Shown in pieces: positions 1-7,042 of a stretch of DNA of 64,000 nt. The DNA lies in the NCBI GenBank assembly GCA_902494195.1, contig CABUSH010000009.1, forward strand, positions 1 to 64,000, given 5' to 3'. The notes under the pieces are model-generated. The model saw only the letters and a list, made by a program, of their open reading frames with translations, was not told where the DNA came from and ran no database searches. Within the stretch, counting starts at the first letter, position 1; every line of letters starts with the position of its first letter. Origin of the DNA: an uncultured Collinsella sp. (GTDB taxonomy: Bacteria > Actinomycetota > Coriobacteriia > Coriobacteriales > Coriobacteriaceae). A program made the position numbers and the translations under genes.

Positions 1-600
1 CCACTCCTCGGCCTTCGCAATCGCCTCGCCCAGAATGTCCTCACCGCCGGTGTTGCGGCATTTATCGCACACGCCCAGCGGCAGGTAGACGCTCACGTTG
101 GGATAGTCGGCCAGCACCGCGAACCAAGTCTCGGCCGTAATGTCGCCTACGCAGGCGACGACGACCTCGTTTTCGCGCGGCATGCGCTTAAGGGCGCGCG
201 TGCAGGTGACGTAGGCGGTCTCGTGGCTCGTAGCAGCAGAGACGATATCGTCATACAGGTTTTTGGGAGCCAGGCGCGGCGAGATGATCGCCTCGGTCGG
301 GCAGGCAGCGGCGCACAGGCCGCACTTGCGACAGGAGTCGAGGATCTCAATGGCGTCTTCTTCGACCTCGATAGCGTTGACCGGGCACACGTCCATGCAC
401 GCGGTGCAGCCGCTCTTTTCATTTTTGCAGGTCAGACACGGAATGGTGTTGCCGCGCGGGCGCTCCTTGTAGTCGGCAGGATTCCACTGCGGCGCCGACG
501 GATCGAGTGCATCGGTCACGCCGCCGAGCGGGTTTTTAAGAAAGTCGAAACCCTTGCTGATCTCGATAATGTCATCAAACAGATCGTGTTCCTGCGCCAT
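1..600 (-). CDS. 4Fe-4S ferredoxin-domain protein, 3' end cut by window edge
   Basis: The minus strand is open from an ATG at 600 to the window edge (200 codons, no stop), preceded by a GGGAGGGG ribosome binding site. Two iron-sulfur motifs are visible: Cys55, 58, 65, 68 and 72 (the last followed by Pro), and Cys90, 93, 96 and 100 in C-x2-C-x2-C-x3-CP spacing. Together they look like a bacterial 2[4Fe-4S] ferredoxin domain. A further part contains VTCTRA, VACVGD and VCDKC, which could bind another cluster or a metal. A cytoplasmic electron-transfer role is likely; the partner is not in the window. The gene runs away from the dehydrogenase cluster and is probably not part of it. Confidence 0.8.
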   Translation of the reverse strand, partial: MAQEHDLFDDIIEISKGFDFLKNPLGGVTDALDPSAPQWNPADYKERPRGNTIPCLTCKNEKSGCTACMDVCPVNAIEVEEDAIEILDSCRKCGLCAAACPTEAIISPRLAPKNLYDDIVSAATSHETAYVTCTRALKRMPRENEVVVACVGDITAETWFAVLADYPNVSVYLPLGVCDKCRNTGGEDILGEAIAKAEEW

Positions 601-751
601 GCGCGGCCCCTCCCTGAGCAGTGCAAACAAGCAAGAGTTAATGATACGCTATCGGCCCGTGCCTCGAGTAAATTACATGCGGAGCGCCTTTGCGGCAAAT
701 AGCCCATGGCCTATCGCCGCCTCGATTGCACAAGGTCAATCAAGCGCCAAA
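601..751. other. intergenic spacer
   Basis: A 150-base gap between the ferredoxin-type gene and the end of the dehydrogenase paralogue. A TATCAT sequence on the minus strand about 45 bases before the ferredoxin start could be its -10 box, but no good -35 is seen at the right distance. Confidence 0.3.
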
Positions 752-1819
752 CTATGCCTCGCGCATGAGCTCGACGAGCTTTTGCCTGGTCACCCTTGTC
801 TGCTCGTTGGCTATATTGCGTGCGTTTCTAAAGGCCGCATCCGCAACGCTCAGCAGGTCGGCATCGGAAATCTCGCCAAGGCCCAGCTCCGCGAGCGTCG
901 TCGGCAGGCCGACGCGCTGGCAAAACTCGAGCACCTGATCAAGCTCGGGCGCACGCTCCAGGCGCAGCTGCACCACCAGACCAAACGCTACGGCCTCACC
1001 ATGCATGGCCTTGCACTCGGGCAGAATCGTCAGACCGTTGGCGATGGCATGCGCCAACGCCAAGCCACCGCTCTCAAAGCCGACGCCCGAGAGCAGAATA
1101 TTGCACTCGATCAGGCGCTCAACCGCCGGCGATATACGCCCCTTTTTGAGATCGCGCTTGGCAGCGACGCCGCACTCCATGAGTATGTCATAGCAGGCAC
1201 GAGCCGCAACCAAGGCCAAGTGCCCCGGCACGCCACCGTGCTCGTTGGCGCCGTGCGCCGCGGCGCACGAACGCGCCTCGAAGTACGTTGCCAGTGCGTC
1301 GCCCATGCCAGCGACCGTCATACGCAGCGGGGCTGCCGCGACCACGTTGGTATCGACCACGACCAGGTCAGGGTTCTTCGCAAGTGCCAGATAGTAGTCG
1401 AACGACCCATCTTCGTGATACAACACCGAAATCGCGCTGCACGGACCGTCCATCGATGCCGCCGTGGGGCACACGCACAGCGGGAGTTCAGCAAAATGCG
1501 CAACGGCCTTGGCAATGTCGAGCATCTTGCCGCCACCGATACCCACCACCATGTCGCAATACTCGGCCTGGGCTTCCTTAGCCATTTCGACAACGGCCTC
1601 TTCCGTACACGGACCGTCATAGATCTTAAAGAACGGCTCGCTTAGATTTTCGTCCAGAAATCCATCGACAATCTGCTTGCACAGCCGATCCTCGGTACCC
1701 TGGTCAAACAAGACATAGGCAGCGCAGCCCAACCATGACAAATACCTGCCCTGACGCGAAAGTTCGCCCGGCCCTTGAACATACCGGCCGGGACCGCCAT
1801 AAACCATAGGCAGCGACAT
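752..1819 (-). CDS. glycerol dehydrogenase-like (iron/zinc ADH family) paralogue
   Basis: A 355-residue member of the GldA branch of the group III metal-dependent alcohol dehydrogenases. It has the NAD-binding GIGGGK loop, GMGDALATYFEA with the metal-binding Asp, and the two metal-ligand His in LAHAIANGLT and AMHGEAVAFG. It clearly resembles the next gene upstream (1969-3069) but lacks one residue just before the second His ligand, reading ECKAMHG where the neighbour reads ECHGMYHG. The ATG at 1819 is chosen because GGGTGGGG lies just before it; a GTG at 1843 is also in frame. Substrate unknown: glycerol, or another polyol or hydroxyketone. A large palindrome lies directly upstream, so it probably has its own promoter and control. 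Confidence 0.85.
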   Translation of the reverse strand: MSLPMVYGGPGRYVQGPGELSRQGRYLSWLGCAAYVLFDQGTEDRLCKQIVDGFLDENLSEPFFKIYDGPCTEEAVVEMAKEAQAEYCDMVVGIGGGKMLDIAKAVAHFAELPLCVCPTAASMDGPCSAISVLYHEDGSFDYYLALAKNPDLVVVDTNVVAAAPLRMTVAGMGDALATYFEARSCAAAHGANEHGGVPGHLALVAARACYDILMECGVAAKRDLKKGRISPAVERLIECNILLSGVGFESGGLALAHAIANGLTILPECKAMHGEAVAFGLVVQLRLERAPELDQVLEFCQRVGLPTTLAELGLGEISDADLLSVADAAFRNARNIANEQTRVTRQKLVELMREA

Positions 1820-1850
1820 ACGAGACCCCACCCTTTCACTCACTCAACAT

Positions 1851-1915
1851 TGGTGCAAACTAACCCGATCCCCTTGCACCAACTTGGTGCGATGGGGATA
1901 GGTTAGTTTGCACCA
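1851..1915. promoter_or_regulatory. 65-bp imperfect palindrome (operator or structured leader)
   Basis: The left arm begins TGGTGCAAACTAACC and the right arm ends GGTTAGTTTGCACCA, a perfect 15-bp match. Inside, ATCCCC pairs with GGGGAT, and GCACCAA faces TTGGTGC across the centre. The motif TTGGTGCAA occurs as inverted copies at both the edges and the centre. It lies 30 bases upstream of the dehydrogenase start at 1819 and just after the terminator of the next gene, so it is best read as an operator array for the 752-1819 gene, or as a leader hairpin. Confidence 0.6.
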
Positions 1916-1919
1916 TAGC

Positions 1920-1952
1920 AAAAAAGGGCAAAGCCATCTGCTGGCTTTGCCC
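1920..1952 (-). terminator. intrinsic terminator of gldA
   Basis: GGGCAAAGCCA (1926-1936) pairs perfectly with TGGCTTTGCCC (1942-1952). On the minus strand the stem is followed by six T. It lies 16 bases after the stop of the 1969-3069 gene. Confidence 0.85.
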
Positions 1953-1968
1953 CCCTCCTTAGCTTGAT

Positions 1969-3069
1969 TTACTCATCCATGAGATAGTAGTGGCCCAGCG
2001 CATCGGCGCCCAGGATGGCGTTTGCGACCATCTCGGGCGTCACCTCAAACGGCATGTTGCACATGGTGTCCTCGGGCGCGCACGCGGCCTCGGCAACGAC
2101 CATGGCCTGCTCGCGCGTAAGCTCGGCAACGCCAAGCTCCTTCATCGTGACCGGCAGGCCCAGCTCAATGCAGAACCCCAAGACTTCCTCGAGTTTCTCA
2201 GTCGGAGCATCCTCGAGTACCAGCTGGACGATGGTGCCAAAGGCGACCTTCTCGCCGTGATACATGCCGTGGCACTCGGGCAGCATCGTCAGGCCATTGT
2301 GGATGGCATGAGCAGCAGCAAGGCCCGAGCTCTCAAAGCCAATGCCCGAAAGCAGTGTATTGGCCTCGATGATATGCTCGACGGCAGGCGTGAGCGCACC
2401 CTTCTCCAGCGCGACCTTGGCCTTGACGCCATCGGCCATAAGCGTCTCGTAGCAGAGCTTGGCGAGCGCCAGGCCGGCCATGCCGCCCTTGCCGCCAGCG
2501 CAGGTGCCACCGTCGGCATCATGCGTCGCCTGGGCCTCAAAGTAAGTTGCGAGCGCATCGCCCATACCGGAAACCGTCAGGCGCACCGGGCTCGCCGCGA
2601 TAACCGTCGTATCCATCAGGACAATGTTGGGGTTTGCCTTAAGGAAGAGATATTTATCGAACTGGCCGTCATCGGTATAGAGCACCGAAAGCGCCGAACA
2701 CGGGGCATCGGTCGAAGCAATGGTGGGGCAAATGATAACCGGGGACTCCAGGTAATAGGCGACGGCCTTCGCGGTGTCGAGGATCTTGCCGCCACCGACG
2801 CCGACGATGATGTCGCAACCGTTGTCGCGAGCGAGCGCAACCAAGCGATCGACCTCGCCCTTGGAGCACTCGCCGTTAAAGTCCTCAAACAGCAGCTCGG
2901 CCTTAGCCTCGGCAAAGCCGCCCTCGATCTTGGCGCCGACGCGCTTCTTGCCCGAAGGCGTCACGATGACAAGGGCCTTAGCGCCGAGCGGCTCGACATA
3001 GGAGCCGAGCTTGGCGAGCTCGTCCGGGCCCTGGATGTACTTGCTGGGGCTATTGAAGATTGCAGCCAT
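1969..3069 (-). CDS. gldA: glycerol dehydrogenase
   Basis: A 366-residue NAD-dependent glycerol dehydrogenase of the expected family length; it interconverts glycerol and dihydroxyacetone in the cytoplasm. Visible signatures are GVGGGKILDTAKA (NAD-binding loop), CPTIASTDAPCSALSVLY (substrate loop with the conserved Asp), GMGDALATYFEA, AAAHAIHNGLT and GMYHGEKVAFG. The last three carry the Asp and two His that bind zinc. GAGG lies about 11 bases before the ATG. The gene is bounded by terminators on both sides, so it is probably monocistronic. A shorter paralogue lies downstream and an iron alcohol dehydrogenase upstream. Confidence 0.9.
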   Translation of the reverse strand: MAAIFNSPSKYIQGPDELAKLGSYVEPLGAKALVIVTPSGKKRVGAKIEGGFAEAKAELLFEDFNGECSKGEVDRLVALARDNGCDIIVGVGGGKILDTAKAVAYYLESPVIICPTIASTDAPCSALSVLYTDDGQFDKYLFLKANPNIVLMDTTVIAASPVRLTVSGMGDALATYFEAQATHDADGGTCAGGKGGMAGLALAKLCYETLMADGVKAKVALEKGALTPAVEHIIEANTLLSGIGFESSGLAAAHAIHNGLTMLPECHGMYHGEKVAFGTIVQLVLEDAPTEKLEEVLGFCIELGLPVTMKELGVAELTREQAMVVAEAACAPEDTMCNMPFEVTPEMVANAILGADALGHYYLMDE

Positions 3070-3095
3070 GTTTATCCCATCCTCTAATAACTAAA

Positions 3096-3131
3096 AAGAA
3101 AGGGGCTCCGTACGGATACGTGCGGAGCCCC
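3096..3131 (-). terminator. intrinsic terminator of the iron alcohol dehydrogenase gene
   Basis: GGGGCTCCGTACG (3102-3114) pairs with CGTGCGGAGCCCC (3119-3131) with one wobble. On the minus strand it is followed by TTTCTTTTT. It separates the gldA transcript from the upstream gene. Confidence 0.85.
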
Positions 3132-3153
3132 TCCTTACGATAACAAGAGTCGA

Positions 3154-4377
3154 TTAGAAATCGATGTCGGTGTCGTAGTAGCAGGCCTTGAGGATCTTCT
3201 CGAAGTCGGCAGCCTTGGTCTCACGCGGGTTCTCGGGCGTGCAGGCGTCGGTCTCGGCGTTCGCGGCGATCTCAGGCAGCTTGGCGAGGAACTCCTCCTC
3301 GGAAACCATCTGCGGGTTCTCGGCGTCGACCTTCACGCCGCCGTTGGCGTAGTCCTTGATGGACTGCGGAATGTTGAGCTGGTCGTTGAGGTCGCGAATC
3401 TTCTGGACGAGCGCGGCGATGAGCTCCTCGTTGGTCTCGCCGGGAAGGTGCAGGATCTCCTTGGCCACGTAGGCGTAACGCTCGGCAGCACGGGGATCCT
3501 TGGAGTTCCACTGGATGACCTTGCCCAGGTACATGGCGTTGGCAGCACCGTGGATGATGTGGCCGTTCTCGAAGGCAGCACCGGTCTTGTGAGCCATAGA
3601 GTGAACGATGCCGAGCAGGCCCGAGGAGAAGGCGATACCGGCGATGCACTGAGCCTCGTGCATGTGCTGACGGGCCTCATGGTCGCCAGCATAGGACTTG
3701 GGCAGCCACTCGACGATCTCGCGGATGCCGTGCAGAGCGTTGGCGTCGGTAAACATAGAGGCAAAGGTAGAAACGTAGGCCTCCATGCAGTGGGTCAGAG
3801 CGTCCATACCGGTGTGAGCGCACAGCTTGGCGGGCATGGTGTAGGTGAGCTCGGGGTCGACGATGGCGACATCAGGGGTAATGTTGAAGTCGGCCAGCGG
3901 GTACTTGATGCCCTTGGCATAGTCGGTAATGACGGAGAAGGCAGTGACCTCAGTAGCGGTGCCGGAGGTAGAGGAGATGGCGCAGAAATGAGCCTTCTGA
4001 CGCAGCTCGGGGAAGCTGAACGGCTGGATGATGTTATCGAAGGACTCCTCGGGATACTCGTAGAAGACCCACATGGCCTTAGCAGCATCGATGGGCGAGC
4101 CGCCGCCGATAGCAACGATCCAGTCGGGCTCGAAGTCCCGCATAGCGGCTGCGCCCTTCATGACGGTCTCGATGGAGGGATCGGACTCGACGCCCTCGAA
4201 AAGCTGGACCTCCATGCCGGCCTCTTTGAGGTCGGCCTCAACATCCTGCAAGAACCCGCCGCGGCGCATAGAGCTGCCGCCAGAAACGATGATGGCCTTC
4301 TTGCCCTTGAGGTTCTTCACCTCGTGGCGAGCGCCCTCACCAAAGTACAGATCGCGAGGATTGGTAAAACGTCCCAT
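3154..4377 (-). CDS. iron-containing alcohol dehydrogenase
   Basis: 407 residues, group III Fe-dependent alcohol dehydrogenase of the butanol/1,3-propanediol dehydrogenase type. The NAD(P) loop reads AIGGGSPIDAAKA. Metal ligands are visible in HTGMDALTHCMEAY (Asp and His), SMAHKTGA (His) and GHIIHGAANA (His). The ATG at 4377 is chosen because AGGAGG lies six bases before it; an upstream in-frame ATG at 4428 has no comparable site. The role is likely to be aldehyde or ketone reduction that regenerates NAD(P)+ during fermentation. With the two GldA-type genes downstream it forms a run of three related dehydrogenases, but each is separately terminated. Confidence 0.88.
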   Translation of the reverse strand: MGRFTNPRDLYFGEGARHEVKNLKGKKAIIVSGGSSMRRGGFLQDVEADLKEAGMEVQLFEGVESDPSIETVMKGAAAMRDFEPDWIVAIGGGSPIDAAKAMWVFYEYPEESFDNIIQPFSFPELRQKAHFCAISSTSGTATEVTAFSVITDYAKGIKYPLADFNITPDVAIVDPELTYTMPAKLCAHTGMDALTHCMEAYVSTFASMFTDANALHGIREIVEWLPKSYAGDHEARQHMHEAQCIAGIAFSSGLLGIVHSMAHKTGAAFENGHIIHGAANAMYLGKVIQWNSKDPRAAERYAYVAKEILHLPGETNEELIAALVQKIRDLNDQLNIPQSIKDYANGGVKVDAENPQMVSEEEFLAKLPEIAANAETDACTPENPRETKAADFEKILKACYYDTDIDF

Positions 4378-4417
4378 GCTGTGCCTCCTAAACAAGCCCC
4401 TCTTAGACTTGCGTATA

Positions 4418-4444
4418 TAACGGAGCACCCAATTGGCTCCGTTA
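4418..4444. promoter_or_regulatory. inverted repeat upstream of the alcohol dehydrogenase gene
   Basis: TAACGGAGC (4418-4426) and GCTCCGTTA (4436-4444) form a perfect 9-bp inverted repeat with a 9-base spacer, about 40 bases before the start codon at 4377. Position and symmetry suit a repressor operator or a leader hairpin. It does not match the Rex consensus TTGTTAA-N4-TTAACAA. Confidence 0.5.
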
Positions 4445-4877
4445 GGACCGTTTTGCGCGTTGTCGGCGATGACAATGCGCGATGTCTAAACGTCTCAACG
4501 CTCAGACAAATACTATTTTACCGTTCGAGTTGGTCAGTTATTCACCTAAAGCCGCCAATGATGAAACGTTTTTTCTATCCTTGGAACCTCTTGCAGTGCG
4601 GTTATTGCCCCAAGCTGGGCAAACGTTTTATCAAGGTTGACCATATGCCTCAGGCGGCATCGCGACGCCCCAAAACGCATACCGTTCGCCGCCCAAAATC
4701 GACCGCTTACGGCACCGCGATACGAGTCGTATGGCCAGCGTGCAGACACCTGTCTAACAACCGCCTTCGTGGTGCAACAATGCATGTCCGAGCGCGGCTC
4801 CCCCGGCACGTCACATGCGGGTAAACTAGGACGTTATATAGAGACATTTGAACCCTAACCGCAGCAAAGGAGGCCCC
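4445..4877. other. divergent intergenic region
   Basis: About 430 bases between the minus-strand alcohol dehydrogenase and the plus-strand gene at 4878. Apart from the inverted repeat next to it I see no RNA gene, no convincing coding sequence and no strong repeat. It must hold promoters for both directions. Confidence 0.4.
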
Positions 4878-5954
4878 ATGGCATTCGATCCCATTCAAGA
4901 GGATTGCCATCGCCTCGTTCTTGAGGCCTTGCGCCGCGACAATATCCCGCTCACCGACGCTGCCGCCGTAGAGCGTCTGATGGAACAATTCACCCACAAC
5001 CCCGCACCGCTCATCGTGCACGACCGCGACCGCGCCGGGCACCTCATTGCCAAGGTGGTCGAGGCCGTCGACTACCGCATTCCCTTTATCCCTGACGATA
5101 CCCAGGCAGAGCAAGAAGAAGCCGCAGCCGAGAACATGCTCCGCGAGGCAGCCGCGCTCGATCCGGCCAACTGGGACGCTCAGCGCATGCTGACGGCGCT
5201 CACCGCCAGCTCCAACGAGGAATACGTGCAGTATCTGGTGTCCAAGTGCGACGAGGTGGAGCACGATCTGGCGCTCAAGATCGCCTCGGCGCAGGACCCC
5301 TACGAGCGCGAGGCCGCTGGCGACCTTATGCGCCGCCCCTACCTGCGCTGGCTTGCCGCCTTGGCATCGCGCGCGCTCATTAGCGGACGCTACCGCATGT
5401 CGCTCGAAGCCGCAAACCGCAGCTTGGACTTTGCGCCCAACGACCCCGCTGGTGTCCGCCACACCGCGATGCTCGCCATGGCAAAGCTCGAATACCCCGC
5501 CGAGGAGCTCAAGCGCTTTCGCTCCGCTCACTCCGTGCCGTACCTCGCGAATACCCCGCTGCGCCGCCGCCCCAAAGATGCGGAGCGTGACTTGGACCCG
5601 TGGACGCTCATCGCGCTGATGAGCGCTGCCTGGCGCGAGCTGGACTACGAGGGCGCCGAGCACTACTTGCGCATCCTTGTGCGTTCGTGCCCGCACGCAG
5701 CCGAGGCGCTCTACTTCCAAACTGAGTTTCCCGATGGCGTCTATGCCCGCGTCAACGTGGGTGTGGGCTCCACCGACGAACTTGTCCTTGCGCTGTCCGA
5801 GGCGACGCCGGTACTGCAGGAGGGCCTGGGCGCCCCCGACAACGCCAGCTTTGCCGCCTGGGTCGCCACCAACGACATCGTGCGTTCCCAGATCGACGAG
5901 CGCATCCTGCGCGCAGCCGAGCAGGGGCTTCCATTTAAGGGAGGGGACCTCTAA
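4878..5954 (+). CDS. helical-repeat (TPR-like) protein of unknown function
   Basis: 358 residues, soluble, no signal peptide or membrane segment. The ATG at 4878 follows AAAGGAGG at ideal spacing; an in-frame ATG 30 bases earlier has none. The middle part is alanine-rich and helical (RWLAALASRALISGRYRMSL, then AANRSLDFAPNDP), resembling a degenerate tetratricopeptide pair, and similar blocks recur in the next gene. I do not recognise a named family. Its stop overlaps the next start (TAATG), so the two proteins are translationally coupled, and murT-gatD follows on the same strand. A link to cell-wall or stress physiology would be only a guess. Confidence 0.75.
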   Translation: MAFDPIQEDCHRLVLEALRRDNIPLTDAAAVERLMEQFTHNPAPLIVHDRDRAGHLIAKVVEAVDYRIPFIPDDTQAEQEEAAAENMLREAAALDPANWDAQRMLTALTASSNEEYVQYLVSKCDEVEHDLALKIASAQDPYEREAAGDLMRRPYLRWLAALASRALISGRYRMSLEAANRSLDFAPNDPAGVRHTAMLAMAKLEYPAEELKRFRSAHSVPYLANTPLRRRPKDAERDLDPWTLIALMSAAWRELDYEGAEHYLRILVRSCPHAAEALYFQTEFPDGVYARVNVGVGSTDELVLALSEATPVLQEGLGAPDNASFAAWVATNDIVRSQIDERILRAAEQGLPFKGGDL

Positions 5955-6997
5955 TGGATCCGAGCGTCTACATCCCCGCCTACTTGGAGCGCACCTATCT
6001 GGCGTCGCACCCCGAGCTCACCGATGCAGCACGCGAGCTTGTCCATAACGACGTGAGCGTCAACCCTCATAAGTATGCGCAGACCGAGCATGCCCAGGCA
6101 CTGCTGTCCTATGCCGGCGTTCATCGCCACCTGCTCGACGAGCTCCATCGCATCGAGGACATGGGCAGCGACGAGGAGTTTGAGCAGACGCGCAACCGCC
6201 TGTTCGACGACATGCGCGATGAGCTGCTCAAGATCGTCCGCATCGATGCGCATGTCCTCGATGCCCAGCTGCTCGCCATCATCCTGGCGGACACGCCCGT
6301 CGACGCCTGCCTGGGCGACCTGATGAAGCTCGAGGCGACCACGGCCGATTACCTGCAGCAAAGCGTGCCCGGGTTCGACATGGAAGCCCCGCACTACTGG
6401 GCCAACAAGGTGCTGGCAGACGGCGTGACGGCGGCCGATCTCACCGTAAGTGAGCCGGCTTTTATCGGGTGGCTCCACACGCTCGAGGCCATCTCGCAGC
6501 TGTGCATGGCGAGCGCCCGCTATCGTGCTGCCATCAACTATTCTCGCCGTGTTCTTAAGGCGGAAGGCTATCCCACCCGAGCTGCAGGCACCGTGCTACT
6601 CGCCCTCGCTCGTCTGGAAAACGAGGACGGCTTTTTTGCCCTGGCCCACCAGCTCGAGGAGCAGATGGGGGCCGATGTCCTCGAGAACTCCCCCTGGTAC
6701 CTACTCGCCCGCACGATCTTGCTGTTCAAAACGAACAAGATGCGCCCGGCGACACGCGCGCTGCGCGAGTTTGCCAACCGCTGCGAGGGCGGCGCATTCT
6801 TTTTGCTGAACCCTATGTATCAGACACCGTACCTTCCCTGCCGGCCCGAACCGCACGACCCCTGGGACCTTTCGCATCAGGCAGTTTGGGAGGCCGACGG
6901 TATCATCTCGGATACTCCCGACTTTGCCCCCTGGGCCAGCGCTTGCGAAGACGTATCGCAGCTTGCCCAGGAATTTGCGCGCCGTTACGGCTTTTAA
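5954..6997 (+). CDS. helical-repeat protein, diverged paralogue of the preceding gene
   Basis: 347 residues, soluble. It begins inside the stop codon of the previous gene (TAATG). The order of blocks matches its neighbour: an acidic N-terminal half, DAQLL against DAQRM, then a helical pair (WLHTLEAISQLCMASARYRA against WLAALASRALISGRYRM) followed by LLALARLE against MLAMAKLE. This suggests an old tandem duplication. No catalytic motif is visible and I do not recognise the family. It is 45 bases upstream of murT-gatD on the same strand, with no terminator between, so all three may be cotranscribed. Confidence 0.75.
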   Translation: MDPSVYIPAYLERTYLASHPELTDAARELVHNDVSVNPHKYAQTEHAQALLSYAGVHRHLLDELHRIEDMGSDEEFEQTRNRLFDDMRDELLKIVRIDAHVLDAQLLAIILADTPVDACLGDLMKLEATTADYLQQSVPGFDMEAPHYWANKVLADGVTAADLTVSEPAFIGWLHTLEAISQLCMASARYRAAINYSRRVLKAEGYPTRAAGTVLLALARLENEDGFFALAHQLEEQMGADVLENSPWYLLARTILLFKTNKMRPATRALREFANRCEGGAFFLLNPMYQTPYLPCRPEPHDPWDLSHQAVWEADGIISDTPDFAPWASACEDVSQLAQEFARRYGF

Positions 6998-7042
6998 CGG
7001 CGCAAACGTCACGACCATGTCATTCACGTTAGGAACGGCTTC

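Noticed and set aside
4418..4444. Rex redox operator before the alcohol dehydrogenase
   Set aside because: The sequence lacks the TTGTTAA/TTAACAA half-sites; only the symmetry is shared.
4546..4809. 87-codon minus-strand open frame in the gap after the alcohol dehydrogenase
   Set aside because: No start signal, unusual composition and no family similarity.
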